The notes: generated by a model not told the origin, from the letters alone. 57,557 bases of DNA from Flavonifractor sp. An112 (GCF_002161085.1 NZ_NFLU01000012.1:1-57557); one strand, 5' to 3'; shown: positions 7,933 to 15,817, counted from the stretch's first letter. Translations and numbers: made by a program.

Positions 7933-8692
7933 TTTGACGCAGCCTCCTTTCCAGAATACCCAGCAGCCAGGTGAAGAGCATGACCATCAGAAGATAGATG
8001 ATGGCGATGCCCAGATAGGGATACATCACATCGTAGGTCTTGCTGCCGATGGACTTGGCGGCATAGACCAGCTCCTTGCCGCCGATGGCGGAGATCAGAG
8101 CAGTATCCTTAAACAGGGTGATAAACTCGTTGCCCAGAGCAGGCAGGATGTTCTTAAAGGCCTGGGGAATGACAATAAAGCGCATGGTGTCCAGATAGTT
8201 CAGGCCCAGGGACCGTCCGGCTTCGCTTTGGCCGATATCCACGCTCATCAGGCCACCGCGGACGATCTCGGCCACATAGGCGCCCGAGTTGATGCCCAGG
8301 GTGAGGGTGCCCACCAGGGTGTACTCACGGCTGCTTTTAAAGATGATAAAGCCCATAATCAGCAGCTGGACCATCATGGGGGTGCCGCGGATAATGGTAA
8401 CATAGATTTTGCAGATCACGTTCAGTACGCCCAGGACGGGGTTGTGCCGTCCCAGACGCTGCTGATCGTGGGTGGTGCGGATCACAGCCACTACCACGCC
8501 CAGCACAATACCCAGGATCAGGGCCATGGCGGTGATCCAGAGGGTGGTCAGCACGCCGTCCAGGTAGAACTGCCAACGGCCCTCCTCAAAGAAGGCCTTA
8601 TAAATGCCCACAAAGGCGTCTTGCCACCAGGGCAAGTCCACACCGTCTTTCAGCTGCTGTCCCAGGGACTCATAGAGTTGCGCCCAGTTCAC
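7919..8692 (-). CDS. Polar amino-acid ABC transporter permease
   Basis: 257 residues of the HisM/GlnP family. An amphipathic N-terminal extension of about 45 residues ([17 protein letters not shown]) precedes the first transmembrane helix, and about five helices follow. The EAA-type coupling loop is visible in [24 protein letters not shown]. The permease binds the GlnQ-like ATPase. A terminator-like hairpin separates it from the binding-protein gene, which should make the binding protein more abundant than the membrane parts. Confidence 0.93.
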   Translation of the reverse strand: MNWAQLYESLGQQLKDGVDLPWWQDAFVGIYKAFFEEGRWQFYLDGVLTTLWITAMALILGIVLGVVVAVIRTTHDQQRLGRHNPVLGVLNVICKIYVTIIRGTPMMVQLLIMGFIIFKSSREYTLVGTLTLGINSGAYVAEIVRGGLMSVDIGQSEAGRSLGLNYLDTMRFIVIPQAFKNILPALGNEFITLFKDTALISAIGGKELVYAAKSIGSKTYDVMYPYLGIAIIYLLMVMLFTWLLGILERRLRQSDRR

Positions 8693-8731
8693 AGAGATTC
8701 TCCTTTCTTACCTTCTGCCAAATACGACCCG

Positions 8732-8760
8732 AAAAAGGACGGCCCGAAGGCCGCCCTTTT
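8732..8760 (-). terminator. Intra-operon attenuating terminator
   Basis: A 12-base stem with one G-U pair closed by a C(UUCG)G tetraloop on the minus strand, followed by TTTTTC. It sits between the binding-protein stop and the permease start, and probably lets only part of transcription through. Confidence 0.8.
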
Positions 8761-8787
8761 CAGTTGAACACGGATTTGTCGTTTGTC

Positions 8788-9666
8788 TTAGCCCTCAGCG
8801 GGGATATACTTGTCGATGATGGACTGCACGGTGCCGTCCTCGATCAGCTCGTTCAGAGCGGTGTTGACGGCGTCCTTCAGAGCGGTGTTGCCCTTGGCAA
8901 AGCCGATGGCGTAGTTCTCGTTGGCGAACTCAGTGTCCAGAATCTTCAGACCGGGGTTGGCCTTCACATACTCCTGGGCGGGAGCGTTGTCGATAACCAC
9001 ACAGTCAACCTGGCCGTTCATCAGAGCCTGGATGGCAGCGGCGCCGTCGTCATAGGGGATCACGGCGTCCTCGCCGTAGCCGCCGTTCTCGGGGGTGTCG
9101 GAGCAGTAGATGTAGCCGGTGGTGCCCATCTGGCAGCCGATCAGCTTGCCCTCCAGATCATCGATGGTGGCGATGTCGGAGTTCTCGGGGACAATGACGA
9201 CCTGAATGCCGTTGGCGTAGGTGTCGGAGAAGTCCATGACCTCCAGACGGTCGTCGGTCACAGTGACGCCGGCCATGACGATGTCGCTCTTGCCGGTCTG
9301 CACAGCCTGCAGGGCGGCGTCAAAGCCCATGTTGTCCACGACCAGCTCCAGGCCCAGCTTCTGGGCGATGGCATAGGCGATCTCCACGTCGATGCCCTCA
9401 TAGCCGGTGCCCTCGTAGCCTTCGCCGTCGCCCACCATCTCATAGGGGGGGAACTGAGCGTTGGTGCTCATGATCAGCTTACCGGCCTCCACGGTGGTGA
9501 ACTCGCCGGAGGCGGCGGGAGTCTCGGTGTTCTCAACGGAAGGGGTCTCGGTGTTGTTGGCGGGGGTCTCGGCGCTGCCGCTGTTGCCGCCGCCGCAGGC
9601 GGCCAGCAGAGACAGAGACATGACTGCGGTCAGGCCCATCAGGGCCAGCTTCTTGAAGTTCTTCAT
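8788..9666 (-). CDS. Amino-acid ABC transporter substrate-binding lipoprotein
   Basis: 292 residues starting MKNFKKLALMG. The lipobox LLAAC (Cys about 22) is followed by a Gly/Ser/Thr/Pro/Glu spacer and a family-3 solute-binding domain (PPYEMVGDGEGYEGTGYEGI, then GFDAALQAVQTGKSDIVMAGVT). It captures a polar amino acid outside the cell for the permease/ATPase pair downstream. An upstream in-frame ATG (9687) was rejected, because the AGGAGA Shine-Dalgarno site lies between it and 9666. Its promoter carries an AT-rich dyad over the -35 box. Confidence 0.93.
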   Translation of the reverse strand: MKNFKKLALMGLTAVMSLSLLAACGGGNSGSAETPANNTETPSVENTETPAASGEFTTVEAGKLIMSTNAQFPPYEMVGDGEGYEGTGYEGIDVEIAYAIAQKLGLELVVDNMGFDAALQAVQTGKSDIVMAGVTVTDDRLEVMDFSDTYANGIQVVIVPENSDIATIDDLEGKLIGCQMGTTGYIYCSDTPENGGYGEDAVIPYDDGAAAIQALMNGQVDCVVIDNAPAQEYVKANPGLKILDTEFANENYAIGFAKGNTALKDAVNTALNELIEDGTVQSIIDKYIPAEG

Positions 9667-9734
9667 ACTGTATTCTCTCCTATTCATTGCGTATCACGCG
9701 ATCCTCATTGCGTTCCTTGTATTAGGTGTCTCTT

Positions 9735-9762
9735 ATTATACACCGTATGCAAATAAATGCAA
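9735..9762 (-). promoter_or_regulatory. Sigma-A promoter of the amino-acid ABC operon
   Basis: On the minus strand, TTGCAT, 16 bases, TATAAT. The -35 box lies inside a 19-bp dyad (9752-9770), so a repressor bound there would block polymerase. Confidence 0.8.
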
Positions 9763-9770
9763 TATTTATT
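9752..9770. promoter_or_regulatory. AT-rich dyad overlapping the -35 box (possible ArgR-type operator)
   Basis: AATAAAT-GCAAT-ATTTATT, seven-base arms around five bases. On the minus strand the sequence TGAATAAATATTGCA is one step from an arginine-repressor half-box pair (TGAAT-N4-ATTCA). The regulator is inferred, not shown. Confidence 0.4.
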
Positions 9771-9845
9771 CATTCGTCAAACCCCACAAAAAACCTGGAA
9801 GTTTTCAGCCGGTCTCTCTCCGTGCCCGCAGGTGGGTGAAAAGGG

Positions 9846-9866
9846 TCACATAATGCTGTTATGTGA
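9846..9866. promoter_or_regulatory. Dyad TCACATAA-N5-TTATGTGA
   Basis: Eight-base perfect inverted arms with a five-base centre, upstream of the DUF1836 promoter and in the shared intergenic region with the amino-acid transporter. It is probably an operator; no U-tract follows. Confidence 0.45.
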
Positions 9867-9884
9867 GAAAACAGGCCTGTTTTC
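9867..9884. promoter_or_regulatory. 18-bp perfect palindrome
   Basis: GAAAACAGGCCTGTTTTC, perfectly self-complementary, directly abutting the preceding dyad and ending 15 bases before the -35 box of the DUF1836 promoter. Operator-like; too short a stem and no loop for a good terminator. Confidence 0.45.
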
Positions 9885-9899
9885 AGCACCTGAAAGGGT

Positions 9900-9928
9900 T
9901 TACTTCCGGGAAAGTGATGTGGTATAAT
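9900..9928 (+). promoter_or_regulatory. Sigma-A promoter of the DUF1836-degV-prmA operon
   Basis: TTACTT, 17 bases, TATAAT. The leader is about 45 bases to the TTG start at 9979. Confidence 0.75.
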
Positions 9929-9978
9929 GACAGCGATATGTTTAGATATGGTTTTGAAAACCAGAAAGGAGGCCCACC

Positions 9979-10515
9979 TTGGAAGAGATCCGCGCATTAA
10001 AGGAGCGGCTGGAGGGGGAACGACCGGTAGATTGGGAGGGTTTCCCCGATATCGGGCTGTATATGGACCAGCTCATCAACTATATGCCCCGCCAACTGAT
10101 CCACTATGGAGAGGGGGAGGCCCTGACCTCCGCCATGGTGAATAATTATATTAAAGATGGGGCCATGCCCCGGGCGGAGGGCAAGCGGTACTCCCGCACC
10201 CACCTGGCCTACCTCACAGCCCTGTGCGCCCTCAAGCAGGTGCTGTCGGTGAAGGATGCCGGTCTGCTGCTGGCCGCGGCAGCTCAGGGGCGTGAGCCCA
10301 AGGAGCTGTACGAGCAGTTCCGCATGGAGCTGGACCGGGCCCTGGACGTGACCGCCGGGTCCCTGGACCCCACCGCCGGGGAGGAGGACCTGCCCGGCCT
10401 GGCCCTGGCGCTGGCCCTGCGCAGCTATGCCGACAAGCTGGCCTGCCAGCGTATCCTGGAACTGCTGCGGGCCAAACAGCCCCCCAATGAAAAGGAAAAG
10501 AAGAAAAAAGACTGA
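9979..10515 (+). CDS. DUF1836 domain protein (MerR-like)
   Basis: 178 residues. The central part (MVNNYIKDGAMPRAEGKRYSRTHLAYL, seen as MVNNYIKDG and RYSRTHLAYL) is the DUF1836 signature, a domain with a MerR-like winged-helix appearance. The C-terminus is helical and ends in a lysine-rich tail (NEKEKKKKD). The start is TTG, six bases after AGAAAGGAGG. It is followed after 41 bases by degV. The family has no established function; a DNA-binding role is inferred from the fold. Two palindromes in front of its promoter may be its own binding sites. Confidence 0.75.
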   Translation: MEEIRALKERLEGERPVDWEGFPDIGLYMDQLINYMPRQLIHYGEGEALTSAMVNNYIKDGAMPRAEGKRYSRTHLAYLTALCALKQVLSVKDAGLLLAAAAQGREPKELYEQFRMELDRALDVTAGSLDPTAGEEDLPGLALALALRSYADKLACQRILELLRAKQPPNEKEKKKKD

Positions 10516-10556
10516 ATACCGCTCAGATTTTAACAACGATGGAGGTTCTCTGAACA

Positions 10557-11429
10557 ATGGGAGAATATGTGATCTTGACCGACTCCTCCGCCGACCTGAC
10601 CGCCGAGCTGGTGGCCGAGCTGGGGGTGGAAGTGATTCCCCTGTCCTTCACTATGGAGGATAAGACCTACTTCAACTATCCCGACAACCGGGACATCGAC
10701 CCGGCGGATTTTTATGCCCGCCTGCGGGGGGGCGCCATGGCTACCACCGCCGCCGTCAATGTGGCCGACTATACCGAGGCTATGGAGCCCATTCTGAAGG
10801 AGGGCAAGGACGTGCTGGTGCTGGCCTTCTCCTCCGGCCTGTCCGCCACCTGCCACTCCGCCCAGATCGCCGCCGGGGAGCTGATGGAGCAGTATCCCGA
10901 CCGGAAGGTGTATGTGGTGGATACCCTGTGCGCCTCCCTGGGTCAGGGCCTGCTGGTGTGGTATGCCGCCAACCTGAAAAAGCAGGGTAAGACCATGGAG
11001 GAGGTACGGGACTGGACCGAGGAGCACAAGCTCAACCTGTGCCACTGGTTCACCGTGGACGACCTCCACTTCCTCAAGCGGGGCGGCCGCATCTCCGCCG
11101 CCACCGCTGTGCTGGGCACCATGCTGTCCATCAAGCCGGTGATGCACGTGGACAATGAGGGCCACCTCATTAAGGTAGGCACCGCCCGGGGCCGCAACGC
11201 CTCCCTCAAGGCCCTGGTGGACCACATGGAGCAGACCGTGCTGGATCTGAAGGGTCAGTCCATCTTCATCAGCCACGGCGATTGCCTGGCAGACGCCCAG
11301 AAGGTGGCTGATGATATCCGGGCCCGCTTTGGGGTGGAGGATATCGTCATCAACTATGTGGGTCCCGTCATCGGCGCCCACTCCGGCCCGGGCACCGTGG
11401 CCCTCTTCTTTATGGGGAGCGAGCGCTGA
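10557..11429 (+). CDS. DegV family fatty-acid-binding protein
   Basis: 290 residues with the typical DegV opening (VILTDSSADLTAELV), the Thr/Ser lipid-carboxylate site in GAMATTAAVN and SSGLSATCHSA, FLKRGGRISA, and the C-terminal GPVIGAHSGPGTVALFF. DegV/FakB proteins bind a fatty acid so that FakA-type kinases can phosphorylate it, which feeds phospholipid synthesis; the partner kinase is not in this window. Its stop overlaps the prmA start (TGATG, 11427-11431). A second DegV is encoded at 24346. Confidence 0.92.
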   Translation: MGEYVILTDSSADLTAELVAELGVEVIPLSFTMEDKTYFNYPDNRDIDPADFYARLRGGAMATTAAVNVADYTEAMEPILKEGKDVLVLAFSSGLSATCHSAQIAAGELMEQYPDRKVYVVDTLCASLGQGLLVWYAANLKKQGKTMEEVRDWTEEHKLNLCHWFTVDDLHFLKRGGRISAATAVLGTMLSIKPVMHVDNEGHLIKVGTARGRNASLKALVDHMEQTVLDLKGQSIFISHGDCLADAQKVADDIRARFGVEDIVINYVGPVIGAHSGPGTVALFFMGSER

Positions 11430-12373
11430 TGGAGGATATCAAGTGGCTGGAAGTGGTGCTGGACACCACCGAGGAGGAACTGGACGGCCTGTGTGCCCGG
11501 CTCACCGCCAACGGCGTCACCGGCTTCGCCATTGAGGATGAAGAGGACTTCAAGACCTTCCTGGAGCAGAACCGTCAGTACTGGGACTATGTGGACGAGG
11601 ACCTGATGGAGCGGATGAAGGGCGTGTGCCGAGTCAAGTTCTACGTCACCGACGACGCAGACGGCAAGGCCCAGCTGGCGCGCTGGCTGGAGGGCATCGA
11701 CAAGCCCTACACCACCGCATCCCTGGGGGACAACGACTGGGCTCACTCCTGGCAGAAGTATTATAAGCCCATGACCGTGGGCGAGAAGCTGTGGATCGTC
11801 CCTGAGTGGGAGCGGGATCAGACCCCGCCGGAGGGACGCACCCCGGTGTACCTCAACCCCGGCCTTACCTTTGGTACCGGCAACCACGCCTCTACCCAGC
11901 TGTGCCTCATGGGGCTGGAGGAGTATGTGGTACCCGGCCAGCCGGTGCTGGATCTGGGCTGCGGCAGCGGTATCCTGTCCATCGCCGCCATGGCCCTGGG
12001 GGCCTCCACCGCCGTGGCGGTGGACATTGACCCCAAGGCGGTGGACGTGGCCTATGAGAACGCCGGCCTCAACGGCATCGGCAGGGAGCGGTACACCGTC
12101 CGGGCGGGGGATGTGCTCACTGACCAGGCTCTGGTCAAGGAGCTGGGCCAGCAGCGCTACCCCCTGGTACTGGCCAACATCGTGGCCGACGTGATCATGC
12201 CCCTGTCCGCCAAGGCGGGGGAGTGGATGACCGAGGACGGGGTGTTCCTGTGCTCCGGCATCATCGACACCCGCTCCGCCGAGGTGGAGGCTGCCCTGGA
12301 GCGCAACGGCCTGCACATCATCCGCCGCCGGGAGCAGAACGGCTGGGTATCCCTGGCCGCCAAACGGGCGTAA
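11429..12373 (+). CDS. prmA: Ribosomal protein L11 methyltransferase
   Basis: 314 residues, the normal PrmA length. The SAM-binding motif LDLGCGSGILSIAAMALGA and following acidic DIDPKAVDVAYENA, the catalytic-region NIVADVI, and GLTFGTGNHAST are intact. It trimethylates ribosomal protein L11 in the cytoplasm. It is translationally coupled to degV and ends at a strong terminator. I see nothing unusual in it. Confidence 0.95.
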   Translation: MEDIKWLEVVLDTTEEELDGLCARLTANGVTGFAIEDEEDFKTFLEQNRQYWDYVDEDLMERMKGVCRVKFYVTDDADGKAQLARWLEGIDKPYTTASLGDNDWAHSWQKYYKPMTVGEKLWIVPEWERDQTPPEGRTPVYLNPGLTFGTGNHASTQLCLMGLEEYVVPGQPVLDLGCGSGILSIAAMALGASTAVAVDIDPKAVDVAYENAGLNGIGRERYTVRAGDVLTDQALVKELGQQRYPLVLANIVADVIMPLSAKAGEWMTEDGVFLCSGIIDTRSAEVEAALERNGLHIIRRREQNGWVSLAAKRA

Positions 12374-12380
12374 TAAAAGG

Positions 12381-12415
12381 AAAAGGACGCACCGCAGCGC
12401 GGTGCGTCCTTTTTT
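12381..12415 (+). terminator. Terminator of the DUF1836-degV-prmA operon
   Basis: AAAAGGACGCACCGC, loop AGC, complementary arm, six T. Its U-tract overlaps the stop codon of the opposing ribbon-helix-helix gene, so it may also act on the minus strand. Confidence 0.88.
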
Positions 12416-12605
12416 ATGTGGAGGACTGCGGATGGTCCTCCTCCTTCAGGTTTTCCAGCGCCACCCGGGTGGCCTCAATGACAAACTGGGAGAAGTTGCA
12501 GTCAGTTCCCTGAATGGCTTTCTCAACCTCCTCCAGGATCTGATTGGGAAAGCGGATGGTTTTAGAGGTGGTGCCGGGAACGGCGGGCAGTTTAAATTTA
12601 GCCAT
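12414..12605 (-). CDS. Small ribbon-helix-helix protein
   Basis: 63 residues: MAKFKLPAVPGTTSKTIRFP, then NQILEEVEKAIQ and NFSQFVIEATRVALENL. The pattern of a short basic strand (SKTIRFP) followed by two helices with FSQFVIEA is that of Arc/MetJ-type DNA-binding proteins (YlcI/YnfO-like). It is divergent from an orphan gene at 12702. The intergenic region is AT-rich and carries nine-base inverted repeats flanking both promoters, which suggests autoregulation. It could be an antitoxin, but no toxin partner is recognisable. Confidence 0.7.
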   Translation of the reverse strand: MAKFKLPAVPGTTSKTIRFPNQILEEVEKAIQGTDCNFSQFVIEATRVALENLKEEDHPQSST

Positions 12606-12616
12606 AGTATCACCAT

Positions 12617-12672
12617 GTCTTACATTTTGTCATTTACAACGTAATACAATTTGTGATATAAGTATGTAAGAC
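12617..12672. promoter_or_regulatory. Flanking inverted repeats in the divergent RHH/orphan promoter region
   Basis: GTCTTACAT (12617-12625) and ATGTAAGAC (12664-12672) are perfect inverted nine-mers 38 bases apart. Extra TTAC/GTAA half-sites lie between (TTTACA, CGTAATAC). The right arm covers the predicted start of the plus-strand promoter. It may be an operator array for the RHH protein. Confidence 0.5.
12633..12662 (+). promoter_or_regulatory. Sigma-A promoter of the orphan gene at 12702
   Basis: TTTACA, 18 bases, TATAAG, with a predicted start near 12669, inside the right inverted repeat. Confidence 0.55.
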
Positions 12673-12701
12673 AAATAGTAAGACGTGCGGGGGGTGATGC
12701 A

Positions 12702-12998
12702 ATGGATTGGGAGGCTGCCTATGAACAATGCCCTTCGTTTGGTGTTGGGAAAGGCCCCTATAACTGGGAGACAACACAGGTTCTGGAGGCGCTTGAGCGG
12801 GACCTGACAGCACTTCGGCAGAGATTGACCGATGAAACAGGCGAACTGCTAGAGCAGTATTTGAAGAGCGGGGCACACTATTTGCACAGTTGTTGTCGGT
12901 ACTACTATTATCGTGGTATGCTTCATGGTATCAAAGAGGCGTTAGAAATCTGGAGTGCGGAGTACGGTTCAGCAGAAGAGAGTAGCGAAGATAACTGA
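12702..12998 (+). CDS. Unrecognised small protein
   Basis: 98 residues, no signal peptide, acidic (tail EYGSAEESSEDN). It has a helical middle (VLEALERDLTALRQRLTDET) and a Tyr/Cys-rich patch (HSCCRYYYYRGMLHGIKEALEIW). The pattern of a long helix, then FYYGF-like segment, recalls small clostridial families such as DUF6809, but the match is weak. The start follows a GGGGGGTGATGCA stretch and a plausible promoter. Codon use is less GC-biased than in the neighbours, and it is divergent from a DNA-binding RHH gene, so the pair may have been acquired together. Confidence 0.6.
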   Translation: MDWEAAYEQCPSFGVGKGPYNWETTQVLEALERDLTALRQRLTDETGELLEQYLKSGAHYLHSCCRYYYYRGMLHGIKEALEIWSAEYGSAEESSEDN

Positions 12999-13005
12999 CT
13001 TGTAA

Positions 13006-13038
13006 GGGCGGCCTTTATGGCCGCCCGCCGGTTTTTTG
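13006..13038 (+). terminator. Terminator after the orphan gene
   Basis: GGGCGGCC, loop TTTAT, GGCCGCCC, then GCCGGTTTTTT. The T run is offset five bases from the stem. Confidence 0.7.
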
Positions 13039-13068
13039 CCGGCATGAGCCCCCTCCAGGGTGAAAGGA

Positions 13069-13097
13069 TTGCATTTTTTCCCCGGATATGATACACT
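13069..13097 (+). promoter_or_regulatory. Sigma-A promoter of the DEAD-box helicase
   Basis: TTGCAT, 17 bases, TACACT. The leader is about 115 bases to the ATG at 13218 and contains two related stretches (GAAAGGGAGTTTCGATG near 13150 and GAAAGGAAGTTTTGTACCC just before the start), each Shine-Dalgarno-like. Confidence 0.65.
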
Positions 13098-13217
13098 TTT
13101 TCGGTACGATTTGAGGTCGCGCCCCGGGGAAAGAGGGCGTTGGGTACGAAAGGGAGTTTCGATGCCTGTGGGGACCTTGAATCAGGCAGACTGAAACGGA
13201 AAGGAAGTTTTGTACCC

Positions 13218-14399
13218 ATGGAAATCAACGGCGAGCAGGTCAACGAGATCGTCAACTACGCCGACCTGGGCCTGTCCCCTGAGGTCATGAAGGCCATCGA
13301 CAAGAAGGGCTACGTCCAGGCCACGCCGGTCCAGGCGGGCGCCATTCCCTATTTTATGGAGTGGAAGGACGTGATCGCCAAGGCCCCTACCGGTACCGGC
13401 AAGACCTTTGCCTTCGGCATTCCTATGGTGGAGCACATCGATCCGGACAACCAGGATGTGCAGGCCCTGGTGCTGGCCCCCACCCGGGAGCTGGCAGTGC
13501 AGATCCAGGAGGAGCTGCGGGACCTGTGCGAATTTAAGGAAGGGGTACGCACCGTGTGCCTCTACGGCGGCGCCCCCATCGACAAGCAGATCAACACCCT
13601 GAAGAAGCGCCCCCAGATCGTGGTGGCCACCCCCGGCCGCCTCATGGACCACATGAAGCGGCGCACCGTCAAGCTGGACAAGGTGGAGACGGTGGTGCTG
13701 GACGAGGCCGACCGGATGCTGGATATGGGCTTTGTCCGGGACGTGACCCGTATTCTGGACCAGCTGAAGCACCGGAAGAACCTGGGGATGTTCTCCGCCA
13801 CCATCAGCCGGGAGGTGATGGACATCTCCTGGGTGTACCAGCGTGACCCCATTGAGATCACCGTCCGCCCGGTGGAGGAGTCCAAGCCCGACATCACCCA
13901 GTACCGCATTGATCTGGACGGCCGGGAGAAGAAGCTGGACACCATCGTGGCCCTCATCACCCACGGGGAGTACGAGCGGGCCATTGCCTTCTGCAACACC
14001 AAGAACATGACCGACCGGCTGGCCGGGCTGCTCCAGATGCGGGGCATTTCCTGCCAGGCCATCCACGGCGATATCCAGCAGCGGGTGCGGGAAAAGACCC
14101 TGGACAAGTTTAAAAAGGGCGAGATCAAGGTGCTGGTGGCCACCGACGTGGCCGCCCGTGGCCTGGACATCGACGACGTGGACGCGGTGTTCAACTACGA
14201 CGTGCCTGACGAGATGGAGAACTACACCCACCGCATCGGCCGTACCGGCCGTGCCAAGCGCCACGGCGTGGCCTATACCTTTGTGGCCACCGTCACCGAG
14301 AGCGTCCGCATGGACGACATCATCCGCAACACCAAGGCGGAGGTTCAGCGGCTGAAATACGATCAGGACGGCTGCCTCATGCTGGTGGAGCAGCAATAA
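13218..14399 (+). CDS. DEAD-box ATP-dependent RNA helicase
   Basis: 393 residues, a core helicase without a long C-terminal tail. Motifs in order: Q motif (YVQATPVQAGAIP), I (APTGTGKT), Ia (APTRELA), Ib (TPGRL), II (DEAD), III (SAT), then ATDVAARGLDI and HRIGRTGRA. It unwinds or remodels RNA (cold-shock, ribosome assembly or mRNA turnover). The ATG at 13218 starts the conserved part; an in-frame extension to 13140 has a poor start and atypical residues. It stands alone between its own promoter and terminator. Confidence 0.93.
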   Translation: MEINGEQVNEIVNYADLGLSPEVMKAIDKKGYVQATPVQAGAIPYFMEWKDVIAKAPTGTGKTFAFGIPMVEHIDPDNQDVQALVLAPTRELAVQIQEELRDLCEFKEGVRTVCLYGGAPIDKQINTLKKRPQIVVATPGRLMDHMKRRTVKLDKVETVVLDEADRMLDMGFVRDVTRILDQLKHRKNLGMFSATISREVMDISWVYQRDPIEITVRPVEESKPDITQYRIDLDGREKKLDTIVALITHGEYERAIAFCNTKNMTDRLAGLLQMRGISCQAIHGDIQQRVREKTLDKFKKGEIKVLVATDVAARGLDIDDVDAVFNYDVPDEMENYTHRIGRTGRAKRHGVAYTFVATVTESVRMDDIIRNTKAEVQRLKYDQDGCLMLVEQQ

Positions 14400-14406
14400 A
14401 TCGTTG

Positions 14407-14433
14407 AATGGGCGGCCTTTGGCCGCCCATTTT
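14407..14433 (+). terminator. Terminator of the helicase gene
   Basis: ATGGGCGGCC, loop TTT, GGCCGCCCAT, TTT. Confidence 0.8.
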
Positions 14434-14464
14434 CCTGCTTCCGGGCCGGTTCGCCGGATTTCCC

Positions 14465-14493
14465 TTGCCAATTTCCGGAGGCCATGATATCAT
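14465..14493 (+). promoter_or_regulatory. Promoter of the Eis-like GNAT gene
   Basis: TTGCCA, 17 bases, TATCAT, upstream of an 85-base leader. Confidence 0.5.
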
Positions 14494-14581
14494 GTCGGCG
14501 AACTGTACTGGGATAAGATGATTTGCGGCACGAATTCCGTGCGGGTCCTGTCTGCCGCCTGAAAGAGAGAGGAGTGTTCCT

Positions 14582-15460
14582 ATGGTAGAGATCCGTCCCT
14601 CCCGGCCCGGCGAGGCCCAGGCCCAGAAGGACCTGTGGCGGGCCGCCTTTGGGGAGGACCCCCGCTATATTGACTGGTTCTATGAATGCTGCTGGCGGCC
14701 GGAGGACACCCTCCTGCTGCTGGAGGACGGGAAGCTGGCCTCCATGCTGGCCCTGCTGCCTCAGACCATCCACCTGCCAGGCGGCGGCACCGCCTCCGCC
14801 TGGTATGTCTACGCCCTGGCCACCGACCCCAATGTGCGCGGCAAGGGCTATGGCCGGCAGCTTCTGCTCTATGTGGACGAGTTTTTGAAGGCTCGGGGGG
14901 CCGACTGTGTGACTGTGGTGCCCGCTGAGGCTGGGCTCTTTAAATTTTTCGGCATGGTGGGCTATCTGCCCGGCTTTTTTACCCGCAAGGTGGAGCTGCT
15001 GCGGAGCATGACCACGCCCGCCTTCCCGGAGGACAAGGTGGAACCCATCAGCCCGGCGGAGTACAACGCCATCCGGGAGGCGGCGCTGGCAGGCCTGCCC
15101 TTTGTCTCCTACAGCCAGGAGCTGATTCGCTATCAGGAGGGAATGGGTAAGATCACCGGCGGCGGTCTGTACCGCGTCACCGTGGGAGAGTTCCAGGGCT
15201 GTGCCGCCGCCGAATACCTGAACCAGGAGAGCGTTCTTTTTAAGGAATTGCTGCTGCCGCCGGAGCATATGCCCCGTGGCCTGGCCGCCCTGGCCGCCCA
15301 GATGCCCGGTCAGCGGTGCTTCGTCCGCACCCCGGCCCAGTGGGACGGGATGCAGGGCAGCTATCTCCAGCCCTTCGGCATGGTCAAGTGGTATGACCGG
15401 GAGAAGGGCGCCCTGTGGGGGGAGGAGACCCATGGCTATATGGGCCTGGGCTTTGATTGA
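14582..15460 (+). CDS. GNAT N-acetyltransferase (Eis-like)
   Basis: 292 residues. The acetyl-CoA site is visible as VYALATDPNVRGKGYGRQLL (V-x-x-x-x-RGKGYG), followed by FKFFGMVGYLPGF. A second GNAT-like half (about residues 150-285) makes the protein longer than a single GNAT domain, as in Eis-type enzymes. The substrate is unknown. SD GAGAGAGGAG precedes the ATG. It is monocistronic, ending at a long hairpin. Confidence 0.82.
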   Translation: MVEIRPSRPGEAQAQKDLWRAAFGEDPRYIDWFYECCWRPEDTLLLLEDGKLASMLALLPQTIHLPGGGTASAWYVYALATDPNVRGKGYGRQLLLYVDEFLKARGADCVTVVPAEAGLFKFFGMVGYLPGFFTRKVELLRSMTTPAFPEDKVEPISPAEYNAIREAALAGLPFVSYSQELIRYQEGMGKITGGGLYRVTVGEFQGCAAAEYLNQESVLFKELLLPPEHMPRGLAALAAQMPGQRCFVRTPAQWDGMQGSYLQPFGMVKWYDREKGALWGEETHGYMGLGFD

Positions 15461-15496
15461 CCGGCTCCAAAACAGAATACAGCGTTCAAAGATGGG

Positions 15497-15540
15497 CGCG
15501 GACAGACGGGGGATGGTCCCTCATCTGTCCGCGTTTCTTT
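15497..15540 (+). terminator. Terminator of the GNAT gene
   Basis: Ten-base arms CGCGGACAGA/TCTGTCCGCG with an inner stem, then TTTCTTT. Confidence 0.8.
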
Positions 15541-15817
15541 ATCTTGGCATGGGTTTTGCAACCAGACGGTGGGGCAAGATTCAAAGCCGGGGTTTTGCAA
15601 GAATTCCGTTAAAATGAATATGCGGGGCAAAATCGTGAATATATATAAGCAAATTTCATCGCATTAGCGAGAAAAAGTGTCGAAAAGCAGGTGATACAAG
15701 GGAAGAAAGCATCCGATGTCGAAGAATGAAATGGACAATTATGCAGAAAAGTGTCTTTCTGACAAGGACAGCTGCAAGATTTGACGGCGATTCCATCAAA
15801 TTCAGGCGGCAGAACTC
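15541..15817 (+). other. AT-rich intergenic stretch before the opp operon, with a possible 22-codon ORF
   Basis: No conserved gene is visible. It holds an 11-base direct repeat (GGGTTTTGCAA at 15550 and 15591) and a possible mini-ORF at 15716-15784 (MSKNEMDNYAEKCLSDKDSC, then KI), ten bases after AGGGAAG. Base composition is clearly lower in GC than in the flanks. TTGACG occurs twice (15781 and 15818); the second is the opp -35 box. Confidence 0.35.

Noticed and set aside
12414-12998. Type II toxin-antitoxin module
   Set aside because: The genes are divergent rather than in one operon, and the orphan does not resemble any known toxin family. Kept only as an interesting pair.
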